From NCBI GenBank assembly GCA_050084985.1, contig JBITNC010000001.1, forward strand, positions 26,784,001 through 26,848,000: a stretch of 64,000 nt of DNA, written 5' to 3'. The translations under genes were made by a program, and so were the position numbers. Under the pieces are notes generated by a model, which searched no databases, had not been told where the DNA came from, and worked only from the letters and a program-made list of their open reading frames with translations. Positions 13,256 to 25,440 of this stretch are shown in pieces. Source of the stretch: Nageia nagi (lineage: Eukaryota; Pinophyta). How positions within the stretch are numbered: position 1 is the stretch's first letter; each line of letters opens with the position of its first letter.

Positions 13256-13272
13256 TACACCCCCTTAAAAGG
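13256..13272 (-). other. Second chromovirus polypurine tract
   Basis: Minus strand CCTTTTAAGGGGGTGTA, identical in form to 3950-3966 and directly abutting the LTR start TGTCACGACCC. Its presence to the right of the LTR means that another internal region once lay there. Confidence 0.8.
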
Positions 13273-13728
13273 AACATAATCCCCTATGTTCTTACATACA
13301 AACACAAACTTTATAAATGTTTCACATACTTAGTTAAACAAACAAATACGAAAATTTTATTTTCATAGTATTTGTATCTTCCCATGTGGAAGATTAATCA
13401 GAATATTTATCCCATTCGACTAGATATTTATTAATTTCCTGATTTCTTAATTTCCTAGTCCTAAAAGCTAATATCTTGATAGGGAGTAATTTAATTGCAT
13501 GAGGTTCCAATATTTGCAAACTAGAGAAATCCAAGACATGAGAGGGGTCAATAACATACTTTCATAAAAAAGAGACATGAAAGATATCATGCATTTTGGA
13601 CAAACATGGTGGCAAGGCAAGTTTGTAGGCTATTGAACTCTTCTTTTCCACAATCCTAAAAGCACCAACAAATCGAGGATCCAATTTAGTAGACTTTATG
13701 GCATTTTTCATGGATCAAACTTGTAAAA
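13273..13728 (-). pseudogene. Orphan 3' end of a second chromovirus internal region, with chromodomain
   Basis: This stretch is collinear with 3967-4430 of E1. Minus-strand translation near 13380-13485 gives ILAFRTRKLRNQEINKYLVE and then WDKYS and SSTWE, the same chromodomain as in E1, with one stop. All of gag, protease, reverse transcriptase and the integrase core are missing. The fragment ends at about 13728, joined directly to LTR sequence. Confidence 0.8.
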
Positions 13729-13740
13729 ATACCTTATAAT

Positions 13741-13813
13741 AATTCCAAAGATGATCCATCCAAATCCTTAATAGTATTCAAGGTCAAACAATATCTTGAG
13801 GTGGGTCGTGATA
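13741..13813 (-). mobile_element. Chromovirus LTR tip, 73 bp
   Basis: This repeats the last ~73 bp of the LTR (compare 13183-13255) and ends in CGTGATA, one transition from the normal CGTGACA terminus. No polypurine tract follows, so it looks like the genuine outer 5' LTR start of the array, with unrelated flanking DNA beginning at 13814. Confidence 0.7.
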
Positions 13814-13949
13814 AGGACCCCATCTTCATGAGAATTAAGTGAAGAATAGCCAGAGTTGAGCATGGGAAATATTGAGCTAGTATATGTAGATACCTAGAAA
13901 CCCCAAATCATAAACATAATAGTATTTCAAGATACACAAGAAGAAGCTA

Positions 13950-15620
13950 GGGATGAAGTGTAACAAGTGGGAGGAAATATTCTTGGAATGGGTTCAACAT
14001 CAGCAAGAGCAAGAGAAGCAAGTGGAGATGGTGATGATGATGATGATCCTAAAAAGGACTCTAATCCAATGGATAAGTTATAAGAAGAAGAGGCTACTTA
14101 AGAAGAAGAAGAAGAAGAGGCTACTTTTGAAGAAGAAGAAGATGAGCATAAGAAAAACCCACTATAGTAATAGTGAAGCAAATACCTACCTTAGATACTC
14201 CAACATCAACTTTAATGTCACCATTATTCCATCACCTCAGGCGAAGAAATAAATAGTATTTTTTCTACTCAAGTAGTAGAGCCCATTGATTAGGAAACAT
14301 TCATTAATAAACCCCCTTCACTCCCAAAGCAACAAGGTAGATTACTGAGTAAAGTGAAAAATACAAGGGATATTAAAATTGCACAAATGCCCTTCAAAGA
14401 TGGGTAATTGGATAAAACCACTACTACCATTATAAATGTAAATATGCAGAGTGCACCAATAGTAGACCAATATAGGTTTTTGGTCAATACTTCCCTCACA
14501 ACTGTAAGAGTCTCCAAGCTATGGAGAATAAAATAAAAAATGTTAAATAAAAAGGTAGAGAAAATCAAAGAGATTGCTCCTAGAAAGAAAAAATAGAATC
14601 CATACTACAAAACTAGAATAATGAGTTAATTTAGAAGGTATCCAAATAGAAATCTAAGCATGAGGAGAGCTTGCAAGATGCCAAAATAGAGCTAGAGTAA
14701 ATGAAGAAGAAGATTGAGGAGCTAAAGGCTCAATCCATGATAATTAATAGGAAAAAGGTGCAACAAATAGAATAAGAACTCAAGAAGACTATAACAACTA
14801 ATAAAATTTTGAATGATGACAGGGTAAATCTACTACAGATCATCAAAGATTATAGGAAAGTTTGGTGGAGAAGATTGGAGAAAGAATGATAAGCTTATTT
14901 AAGCTCTATTATTTGAAAAATTAAGCAAAATAGGTAGTACTCCAATATGATTCTTTGAATGCAATCCAACAAGTATCCCTACATTCCCTAAGAGGAAAAA
15001 TTGAATAAATGTATAGTTGGCTTAGGGTTATCATAGAAAATTTCTTGGCCATTGTATCTCCAAGGCCAAAATAAACACTTTTGAGAAAAATCAAGGATGT
15101 TTATGATTTGAAAGATTTTGCATTTACTCTAGACTTGGAGAAAGGTCAATTAAAGGTAGAAATAAGCTTTGTAAATATGTTTTTCAATTCTTTAATTCAG
15201 TTGAAGGCTTCCAAATTATGGGAGGAATTGGATGTACAGAGTAGTGTTGACCATTGGATGGAAAATACTAAGACATTATTGGATAGGGATACAATAATAA
15301 ATTTATATGAGAAGTAAATCTCATATCTGTAAGATATGAATGAGTGAGCTCAGGATGCAATTGCCAAGTTTTTGAATGCTAGTTGACTAGAGAATGTCCT
15401 CATGGGTTTTAGAGATGACATTATAAAGTATAAAATATACCCTATTCTATCAAATGTAGATAATAAATATCTCTAGGATCTATACAAGAAACTTCAATCC
15501 TTTCTTCCTATAGAATTGATCCCTCAGCAACAGGCCCCACAAAAATATACAACTAGGCAAGCAAGTGGGAGTGGTCAATAAGGGTTCTATTCTCCAACAG
15601 GATGAAGAACCCAAAGAGCC
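13950..15620 (+). pseudogene. Unrecognised acidic and coiled-coil coding remnant
   Basis: One plus-strand frame near 14000-14160 reads a run of Asp (GDGDDDDDPKKDSNP) then Glu-rich blocks, each interrupted by stops. Around 14700-14880 the sequence reads KKKIEELKAQS and RLEKE, typical of a coiled coil. An open frame of 78 codons lies at 15081-15317 (LDLEKGQLKVEISFVN, LKASKLWEELD). Near 15500 a Gln/Pro-rich tail reads LIPQQQAPQKYTTRQ. I do not recognise the family. It could be the gag of an unfamiliar retroelement or a captured host gene fragment. Neighbours on both sides are retrotransposons. Confidence 0.4.
14083..14150 (+). repeat. GAA-rich minisatellite
   Basis: The unit GAAGAAGAGGCTACTT is repeated with variable GAA expansion: copies are followed by AAGAAGAAGAAG and then by TTGAAGAAGAAG. 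In the acidic frame it encodes runs of Glu. Confidence 0.75.
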
Positions 15621-16297
15621 ACCAAAATACTATTATTCTTGTAGAATCACACTCTAAAAGGAGATATATTCTTTCAATTCATTATTCTTTCATTCTATCA
15701 TTTATTTATACTTTATTCCTAATAAATTCCCTTCTATAAATCCCACTCCTTATATCCTTTTATTTGATAAGTGTAAATGATGTACAAAGTGTAGAGTGTC
15801 CATACTTAGTCTCTTTTTCAAATTCTAGTTAGGATTTATATTTGATTAAGGCATGTATGGGTCATGTTCATGTTACTAGGTCTTAGTTAAGGGTAGGGCA
15901 CTTAAACCCTCACCATTTTGTTATGAGGCAGGTATTGTTTATACATACTCATTTGGGTCATATCTGAAAAATGTGAGTAAGTCAAACATCAAAGGGTTTC
16001 CATTTTTGTACAATCAGCTAAGTCTTTTTTAGGAAGTGTTTTGTAAGGTCCATGTATCCATCTAAGTCTAGTCTGGGTCTTGTCAAAAGTGTAGTTTCTT
16101 AGATTTGAGTCTTATGTAATCTAGGAGTTATTTTTGGGTATTTTTGTATATAATTGTAAGTCTAGAATCAAATCACTCAGTAGGTGATGTTTTGGAACCT
16201 ATGAAATTCCAAACAAGAGTGGTATCTTTTGATAGAAATAATTAAGCTCTAACTTCATTTACCATCAAGTAGTCCAAAAGGTCTTAACGAAAGGAGA
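15621..16297. other. Non-coding AT-rich stretch, unassigned
   Basis: No coding motif is visible. A TGGTATC near 16211 resembles a primer binding site core, but I could not find an LTR end next to it. Just before 16298 there is a short purine run (GAAAGGAGA). Confidence 0.3.
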
Positions 16298-17885
16298 TGT
16301 TACAATGCTCACATTCAACATACCTCATTGATTTTAAGCAATGACATTATACATTTTGAGTAAAATTGATGGGTGGTCAATCTTCTCAAATATTTAACAA
16401 GCTTTGCTAAGGAAAAAAAGACTCACCAAGCATGAATAAACATTGTAAGAGGAAGGAAATACTTGGGTCCACTTAATCTAGAGTGTATGACCCCCAAGAC
16501 TCTACCAATGTGTCGATTATAACTCATTTTCATGTGGTAGAAGAAGTTCACCTTTATGTTTGAATTATACATCTATCTTCACCCTTACAGTGATTGTAAC
16601 TTGGAGTAAAAATGCAAAATATTTAATGGTTGTAGAAAGTTAGGTAGCTTTCGACTGCTGACAAAGGTTGATCATACCAATCAAGATGGTAGGCCATACT
16701 TCTTAAGTTTATAAATAGCCCCAAAATATCATAATAAAAGATAAAAATAATGAATTATATCTGTATAGGTATAGAGATTGAAGGTCTATGGATTCCCAAG
16801 CATTGGCATTGAGTTAAGAAAATATTATGCAATCAGTTATAATTATAAATTATGCTATACATCTTGTAATTGTTTAATTCATATTATTCTTATTCAAAGA
16901 GTAGTTAAGGGTATTAATGGTGGACAACCACCTATTGTAAATAATATTCTATAAATAGTGGACTGTTAGAGGTCCAAATGGTAAGACATTTTAACAAAGT
17001 CACCTAGTTTGAGAAGTGTTTTTATATATGATAATGCAATACTACGATCTTTTTCCCTATGCAATTTGTGGTGTCTTATTCTATAAGTGTTATGTATGAA
17101 CAATTATCCTAAGTTGTGTCTATGTATTGTAATTACAAGACCCCAAGAGTAAGATAGTTATTCTATTCTTATTTGTGGCTATGGCTTACTACTTGCACGG
17201 TAATTCTTGGCCTAACTAGTTTTAGTTTGCTTTTTAGTATTTTAGATTTTGATCTCTTTCCTATTACTCTTAATATTTTATCCCTTTCAATTTACTTTTG
17301 ACCTCTTTCATAGATAGGAACAGGCCTATAACTCATATATTAAGCAAAAGAATCCCACAAGTGCATTGTCCCACCATCTTCTACTCTTTCAAGAACCCTG
17401 CTATTTTCAAGCAATGGAGAACTATACCGAGAAAAATTGTTAGGTTACATTATACTAATCAACAATTATCTATAGAAATTTAGGGAATGAATGTTTACAA
17501 GCATTCCAAGAAGTAATTAGGATGGACAATCATAAAAATCTTAGTTTTGGAATCGACATAGTGTAACATTTAGTCAAAAAAAATAGCTTTAAAAGTTCCT
17601 TGAAATTCAAGGTTGTGTTCTCATGTTAGTAAAGGCATTACTCAAACAAAATTAGAGTGCTATCATCATGAGGAACCACTCATAAGCAAGATAGGCTTGT
17701 TTGGTGAACGTGCCCTAATACTTACCTAAGGTAGGTGGTATATGGGTAAAGCATGAATAGCATCATCATATAATCCATGTCAGATAAAAGATATGCAAAT
17801 AATAAGCTATCCACAAGGATTATTTCAAAAAATAAATTTGGGTCAAAAATTTAGGGGGTTAAGTGGAAAGTGAGGTAGTGTTACA
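16298..17885 (+). mobile_element. Candidate LTR ending at a primer binding site
   Basis: The right end is well supported: GTGTTACA at 17885 followed one base later by TGGTATCAAATC. The left end is tentative, chosen because TGTTACAATG at 16298 follows a purine run. A TATA-like TTATAAATAG lies near 16711. No second copy of this LTR was found in the window, so the boundaries need a self-alignment to confirm. Confidence 0.4.
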
Positions 17886-17886
17886 T

Positions 17887-17898
17887 TGGTATCAAATC
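17887..17898 (+). other. Primer binding site (initiator Met tRNA type)
   Basis: TGGTATCAAATC matches 10 of 12 bases of TGGTATCAGAGC and follows an LTR-like terminus ending in TTACA with a one-base spacer. Confidence 0.6.
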
Positions 17899-17899
17899 T

Positions 17900-20800
17900 A
17901 GTGTCAGTTAGGAACTATGGTAAAGTAGTGGATAACAAATAGTCCTAAATTATTATTTCTCATCTTATAGGAAATTTTAGAACACAACGAGATGGGATGG
18001 TCTTAGACTTGGTTGCCTACAGAATCTAATATCTTACACAACATTGATGATACACTTTCATTTTATGGATTATGGGATATTTTAGTAAATGACACTCTAA
18101 GGCTGGAAAGGGAAATAACTGAGCTACAATGAATATGAACATAGGAATTATCCAAGCAAACTAGGGAAAGGCATCTTTACCTAGCAAAACTAATCAACAA
18201 TTAGAATTCTAGAAGAAATGATTACCTAGCTAAAATAGAATGACATTCAAGACCCCTTGTTGAATGGAATAGATTTGCTAAAATGGTTGTTTATGGAGAA
18301 GACATCATAAGTGAAATAAGAACTCTCCATGAAGGTTTGTATAGATAATGTGAACTCAAAGATATTATAAGTTTCAACAGTGTAATTTTCCCTTTTGTGG
18401 AAGAAAACCCTATCCAAGTCACACGTCTACTTGTTATTAGGCTAATCCATGAAATGAACTTATGGATGGTAATAGAGATACTAAACATTTTGGGGCCTAA
18501 TGTACATATGGAAGACAACATTTTATCAAAAGGCTAGAGTACATAATGGAATATACCCACGAAAAATCTTCATCATGCTATGTAATAAAGAATATTTTCA
18601 ATAAAAAATTTCTTTTTCTTGAGTATGAAAATATGTTACATCTTAAGTTTTATGTTTTATTTATTGCAGTATGGCAAGAAGGAAAAGAACATGGAAAGAA
18701 AAGAAATATCAAAGGAAGATAAAATATGATATTTCTAATGAGAATATAGAAATAAAGGATGATGTCACCCTAACTATATGGAATTATGAAAAGGGAAAGG
18801 AAAGAAGAAACCATAAGAAGAATCTATTTAAGGAGAACAACGAGAAAATTATCAAGCCAAGTGCAAAAAGGGATTTTCCCCTTTTATATGGTAGGAATGT
18901 CCCTACCCTTACACCCAAAATTATTGAGTATCTTTAGGAAATAAGTTAAAAGATTTCATTTTTTGATGAGAAACCTGAAGAAAAGATCAATGAAGAGAAT
19001 AACCTAGTTAGTAATTAAAAAAGAAAGGAAAGGAAGGATATTTATATGTACTAAATAAAACCAAATCCTTCCTTGGTGTAATTCTCATTCTTAAATGTAC
19101 TAGTTCTATTTCATGAATATCATCAAAATATTACGAGAAATATAAGCTTCTTCTCTTTACTAATTAAATGCATGTAAAATTTCCACTAACAAGCAAAGTG
19201 GATAGCTTAAAAAATACTAAGATTTCTTTACATCATTATTAGATCCTGTAAACAAACCCAATGGATAATTACTCTAGTTAGATAACTGTAAGTCAACATA
19301 GTAAAACCTATTAATTGATGAATAAGAATTAAAGGATTTTGAATCTTGATTTGATGCACTATATTGAGGAGAATTAGGAATAAATCCATAGTATTATGAG
19401 ATATAACATGAAAATGGTAGGAGGTTGAGATAATGTGGGAAAGAATCCAACTTCCCTATCACATAGAAACCATAAATGAATAGGTAGTATCCCAAGGTAA
19501 ACCTTGCTACCAAAGCATCCATGAGACAACAAGAAATCTTGAACTTTCTCTTGGCAAGACTGAGGAAGGACCTATATAAGTCACAAGTCTCACCAACAAT
19601 GGATTATAGGAAAAATATAAAATAACTCTCCAAGTTAGATCAAGATAAGAAAATAATTGAATAAAGGAGCATAAATGCTCATCATTTTCAAGTTGAGTAA
19701 TCACACAAAAACCAAAACTATTTGAAGGATATAGAGTAATGATGGCTAAATACTGATAGAGAATGAATTCTATTACCTCTAAGGAACATTACGATAAGAA
19801 GTTATGTACCCCATGATAGATAATATTTTTCTATATCCCATTTGGGAGAGAAACAAGGTGTGTTACAATCTAATTTCCTATGTGAATCATGATGATTCAC
19901 TATCCAAACACAATAGTAAAATGGAAAACCTTGCCTATAAATCTAATACCTATCCAAAAAAGGATAGTTAATAATTGCAAGTGGTGTACAAAAGCATTCT
20001 TATGAGTGGAGGAAGAGGATACTCACACTAAAATATCCACCAAGAAATTATGGATGAAGAGTATCAGTAACCTCAAAGGAGCATCTAATAATGTACTAAA
20101 GATATTATTGAAGAATATTATGGTTAATAAAATCACAATATGAGATTATGATTTAAGTTTGCACGTATGACATCACATACCAACTAACTAGTTACAACTT
20201 CTTAAATTACATCACTCATATAAACACATGATCAGAAACAATTAAGGATAATGGAAAATATGCAATCTATCATAGAAAATGAGTTTTTACAATAACAATT
20301 GAAGAAAATTGAAGAACATATAAGGCATATTTGAAGGAAGAGAGAGGATTGTGAAAGAATATGGAATTTTATCTCTTTAGAGTGGAATAAGTTGATGATT
20401 GATCTCATCAATCACGAATGGAAACTAATCTAGCAAATTCAAAATGTGTAGGAACAAGAATTTGCACACCTTATAAGAGATAGAAAAATGGATAATGCAA
20501 ACTTAAAGGTATGAATAATTGTTTCTCTAACATGGTATTTGGGTCTCTTAGGTATCATCCAAGTCACCTAATGATAAGGGTTATAGAGAAGATGTATCTC
20601 CAATGGAGAGCCAAATGGGAGAAAGTCCCCATTTTCTTGAACTATTAATTGATTTAAATGAGTGATTATTTTACTATGATTACCACATTTGGATGTTTAG
20701 TTTTTTGTACTTTCAAGATATGTTTAAAATAGATAAGGTTTTAAAAATTCAATAATTAGTTACTTACCTTTCTGCTTTAAGCTGTAAATTCTAGCGAGAA

Positions 20801-22402
20801 AAATGATACTAGATCAATAATGAACCCAATAGCATCACATATGAGAAAAATCCTTATAAAAATATGCTACCAAGAAAATTTTGGTAAGAAAGATGTCTCT
20901 TGACATTGAAAACGTGTTCCTATGCCAACAATTGGTTATTGAGGGATGACAAAGAGAATCTCTTTGGATTCAAAGAGATACTCTAAATCAAGAAAAAATC
21001 ATATTAATGATCAAGCAAAATCAATTGATCATAGAAAATGAAAGGTCCCAAATTCAAGAATAAGAACTTCAAGAGCAAGTTCAACTTGTTCAAGAGAAAG
21101 CATTGATGAGTATTAGTACTTCTCTCTAGGAGATCAAGTTTTGGAAGGAGAAAAATCAAGAATATGAGAAACTTTTAGCTCAGTTTAGGATAAAATTATC
21201 CCAAAATATAATGATAAACCCTAAGGATGGAAGTTTAGGTAACCTTAAACTTTCAATGCTAATCACAAATAGGGGTGAATCCCTTAATGATGAATATTTT
21301 CTTAATGTGTTAAATTGATAATAAAGACATGATTAGCATTTATTATTAATATTCTCTTGAAAGGAAAACTCTTTTTAGAAGTATTACTAATGATTTTGTT
21401 TGATTTGAAATAAAGTACTAAGACAAAATGGTATGAATCAATATTATTTACCCAATTTTAGGCCTATTATATCCAAAAATATGGTACCTAATGATAATGT
21501 TGTATGAATCTCACATGAACAAGGGTGAGATGGATATTAAATAAATTTTTGAAACATGATGATTTCATATCTAAGAATAAAAAATTATCTATAAACTTTA
21601 TGTTTCAAAATATCTAGTGAGGATATGGTGCAACTAAGAGATTAGCTACAATTATTATGACTCATTCAGATATTTGTTATGTTATTGAATAAAGTTGATG
21701 AAAAGTGATGATTTTATGATGAAAATTGAAAGTAGAACACCATGATGAGAAATATGTTACTTCCTAAATATATTTAGCTTCTCAAGATATGCACACAAGA
21801 GCTTGAACCACTAGGGATACTAACCAATAGATATAGGTAGAGTAGTCATCTTATTTCAAGATAAAGGGGTACTAACAAAGAAATCTACACTATATCAGGT
21901 GAGGATATGAGTTGTAGTCATTTATTTGCCATGGGATAATGATTGAAAATGATGGTTATTCCAATGGTGATGTGCTTTATCCATAGTTTAGTAGAAGATA
22001 TGTTCATATGTTATATGACCTTATTTTAGATTAGTGTCATCTTGAGTGATATGGGCCCCAAGATGAAACCAAAACCTAATGTTATGGTCAAATGGACTAC
22101 TATAGTTGATTGGTTGGTAGATACCAATGGTGGGACCATATTAATGGATCCAGTCTAATATGTGGAGGATTATGGCAATGAACACCAAAAATGAAGGGGT
22201 GATCAATTATAGTAGTTGATCAACTTAACCCACTTGAGGTTCAATTGACCATTGACACATACTCAAGTTAGATCATCTAAATGTCCTTTGAAAATTTTGA
22301 ATCTAGTGTAATAATTTAATGCACTATATTATTTCATGATATGTGTTTTTAGGTATTTTGATGAATGAAGAAGAAAGAACCATAGAGGACTATGTTGTTC
22401 CT
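17900..22402 (+). pseudogene. Long decayed coding region with coiled coils, family unknown
   Basis: Fragments of plus-strand coding sequence can be read throughout. 18113-18540 gives ISEIRTLHEGLYR and VIRLIHEMNLWMVIEILNIL. 18671-18937 is an open frame of 88 codons starting MARRKRTWKEKKYQRKIKYD, strongly basic at its N-terminus. 20330-20510 and 20930-21230 give coiled-coil-like text (LIIENERSQIQE, LQEQVQLVQEKALMSI, EKLLAQFRIKLSQN). The region lies between a primer binding site and a polypurine tract, so gag and pol would be expected. I found no reverse transcriptase or integrase motif, so it may be a non-autonomous element or too decayed to read. Confidence 0.4.
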
Positions 22403-22415
22403 AAGAGGGGGAGTA
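22403..22415 (+). other. Polypurine tract
   Basis: AAGAGGGGGAGTA directly precedes TGTAACC at 22416. This is a textbook polypurine tract-LTR junction on the plus strand. Confidence 0.7.
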
Positions 22416-23470
22416 TGTAACCATCTCTTTTCACCTTCTAATTTGAATCTCTATAATGAATCACCAAATCTCATTATGGTTCAATTGTCATCAAAGAATT
22501 TGAATATGAATAAGATCATAAGATGATAAATAATACCTTGATATATGCAATATCTATGACAAATTGATGTTAGCTTTGATATTTTGTGTGATAAAGTTTA
22601 CAGGTCAACTTAATAAGAGAATCAGGATGGTTATCTTGAGGAACCAAGATAAGTGGTTATGGTAATGGATTGGTAAGAGTGAAGAAATGATTAGCATTGA
22701 ATTACAAAAAGACTCATAAATACCCTTTGTAGATCATATAGTTGCACATCATAAGTTTGTGTTTTGATCCTTATGATATGTGTGATGCTCATGTGAAGCT
22801 TACCTTGCATGATGAAGAGGCCTCTACAAGTAAATATTGTGCTAAATATATAGCATATTTTCTTGAATTTGTTTGGAAAACTAAAATTGATAATTTTTCA
22901 AACAAGGAACATTCCAATCATTTGATTTTCAAATTTTTACTAATTAAATTTATTTTACAACAATAAAAATTTAGGAGAAAGATAAACTTTTAAGGTTAAA
23001 GGATTTCTTGTCTTTCATGGGGGTTACAAGGCTATTTTAGTGCCTTGCTAAAATAATTGAAAAGAACACCCCAGACAACTTGTGTCTTTTTGTTAGATAC
23101 AACATGATTGATAAAATATTTTATTTTCTAATTGTAGGTGCAATATAATTTTTTGAAGGTATAAGAGGCTACAAACAAAAATTGTCCCAAACCCCTCACA
23201 AAAAAAAAAAAAAACCACACCCTATGTATAAAGTTGATGAGATAGATAAATAGTAATTTCTTTGAATGGATTATACCATATTTAGATTATAAATACTTGG
23301 AGAATTTTAGAAAAAAAAAATATAAGGGACTCATATCTCTCTCCTCCACTTGAGTTTTGGATTCCATGAAGAGAAGGAGACCTCTCTCTCCAAGCATCCA
23401 ATTTCAATATTCAGGTGCCTCTCCTTGATTCTAGCATTTAAATACTACAACCTTTTGTGGAACATTTACT
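22416..23470 (+). mobile_element. LTR beginning TGTAACC; right end not determined
   Basis: The start is defined by the polypurine tract. A TATA motif (ATTATAAATAC) lies near 23284, followed by a pyrimidine-rich leader (CTCTCTCCTCCACTTG), so promoter and transcript start are probably near 23310-23340. I could not see a terminal CA followed by a primer binding site, so the end given is only the limit of what I can support. An A run occupies 23200-23214. Confidence 0.5.
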
Positions 23471-24559
23471 TTAAATTTCTTAGATATTATAATGTGAGTT
23501 AAATGTTTTAGAATGATATTATTTATATTTAACATTATTATTTGAATATGAAAGGTTGCATGTGATGATGGGGGTACAAATTTGTCTTATAACCTTACAT
23601 ATTTGTCTAGGTGTAAATGAAAATGATTTTTTAATATTCTTATTGATTCTCATGTTGGCTTCTTACATGTGAGAGTTCTAATATTTTCATGGATTCCTTG
23701 ACATGTGATTCTATGAATTATAATTATCTTGTTGATGGATATAATATGCTAGTTATCCACATTTATCACACAAAACAAAGTCAAGGAAACTAGTAAGGAA
23801 CTATAAATTTATATTTACTTTAAAGGGTGAGTTTTGATTCATGTGATTGATTACTTGAGATGTAAGCCTAAACCTAAGTACAAGAAACTAAGAAAGAGTC
23901 AATATTATTTGCACCCTTCCCTAGGTGAAGTCCCACCTAAGAAAGGATCCAACCATAGAAATGTATTGAATGCCTCCCTTGCTGCAAAATTATGGTCCTT
24001 AAAGTAAATTTTCTAAACCCTTTGTATTTTTACACACTCTTTGATGGATGACCATATTCCCTTACAGAAGCCTTCATGATGATACAATCTGAAAGTTTGA
24101 AACCAAAAGATTATAGAATTTGGCTTTGATCTTAGTGAATCATAGGACCCTATAACATATCTAATTGAGCGATCTTCATGGTCTATTAAATGGTGCTCGA
24201 ATACGATACTTCATCCTAATGAGGAACTTTATCAAAATCTTGTAGATCTTTCCAACATACCTTTCCTAGTCATATCTTATGATGAATCTTGTCTGCGAAG
24301 CTTCATTCTCATAAGGTATTTGAAGAATCACTCATAGATCTTTTCGACATTTCATTTGAGCATGTCGTTCAATAATTGTAAATAAATTGTACCTTGAGGA
24401 GGTATATGTTTTGCACCCATTATACTCATGAAACTATGCTTTCTTAAGTAAAAATTTCGTAATAATATACTGCCTCTTATTGAGTATTCTATTCTAGATA
24501 TACCCTGTACTCATAGCACCCACGTGATTGCTTTTATATAAGATATTTAATCTATTATT
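23471..24559. other. Unassigned stretch before the Tat-type element
   Basis: Mostly non-coding. Near 23870-24000 a plus-strand reading gives KLRKSQYYLHPSLGEVP, which could be decayed gag of the element that follows, but I recognise no domain. Confidence 0.3.
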
Positions 24560-24870
24560 TCATAGACTTTCAAGGTATCTATGCTAACCATCTCTATCTC
24601 CCTTAATGTTGAGTATTGATGAGGAATTTTGCTGGTTCTTCCTACACCTATGTGCATATCTAAATTGAAAGAACAACAAGTAGCATTAAAGGATTTGACA
24701 ATACTCAAAGAGAATGTATTATTTATGTCACTATACCTATTGAAGTAGGTGGTAAATATGTTGATCAAAAGGTTTATATTTTTTATATAACATTTTTCTT
24801 AGAAAGCCATGGATTCATAAGATTAGGGTTGTCACTTTGATGTTACACCATTCGATGAAGTTTATGAATA
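24560..24870 (+). pseudogene. Tat-type element: protease end region
   Basis: Plus-strand translation around 24790-24870 gives a LRKPWIHKIRVVTL-like block and then MKFMNKGK, close to the LLGRPWIH..GAVPSTLHQ.LKF motif that closes the protease region of Tat/Athila-type Ty3/gypsy elements. The catalytic DSG itself is not readable. The minus-strand frame across this stretch is incidental. Confidence 0.6.
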
Positions 24871-25185
24871 AAGGGAAATAGGTAACTATTCATGTAGAGA
24901 ATAATCTTACAGATATGTGTCAAGCAACAGAGAGGTTTTGTATACCTCATGACCTGGGTTGAAGATGAGAGGACCAATCAAACACCTATAAAAGATATCA
25001 GTATGCAAGAGGTAAGCATGGGAACATACAAAATTCTAGAGATAAACAACTTGGAGAACATCAAAGACCTTGGATAACCACTTTCCTTACCTAAAACCTA
25101 GCACCATTTCCTAGATGAGGAAAAAATTGAACATTGTTGCTTCATTACTAAGGAGGAAACTGACCTTATTGAGGATGTTCAAGAC

Positions 25186-25440
25186 TTGTATCATGAAAAT
25201 GATGAAAAACCTATGTTGACAATAGATAGTACTGCATCTACTTCTCAAAATCCACCTAACAAGGTAAGTCTACATTTTAATAATTTTGATTCTGCTTTTG
25301 CTAACCATTACATGAAAAAATGTCAATATGGTGGAAAAGGATTGGGTAGAATGAGTAGAGTATCATAGATCGTATACCAAATTAAGGTCAACATATGAGA
25401 AAAAATGGGATTAGATTTGAGGATTCTACATTTAGCACAC
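25186..25440 (+). pseudogene. Tat-type element: glycine-rich segment between protease and reverse transcriptase
   Basis: The frame 25186-25368 ends in CQYGGKGLGRMSRVS. It resembles the Gly-rich GYKGNGLGK.EQG segment, a G-patch-like piece, found between protease and reverse transcriptase of many Tat-type elements. The assignment to a G-patch is an inference from a short motif. A stop follows and the reading continues with a PIVYQIKVN-like block. Confidence 0.5.

Noticed and set aside
14290-14568. 92-codon minus-strand frame with hydrophobic stretches resembling a membrane protein
   Set aside because: It is antisense to the acidic/coiled-coil remnant; AT-rich antisense frames often look hydrophobic.
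16205-16220. TGGTATC as a second primer binding site
   Set aside because: No LTR terminus precedes it and only the seven-base core matches.
17900-22402. Possible endogenous pararetrovirus because of coiled-coil text
   Set aside because: No movement-protein, coat or reverse-transcriptase motif was visible, and the bounding signals are those of LTR elements.
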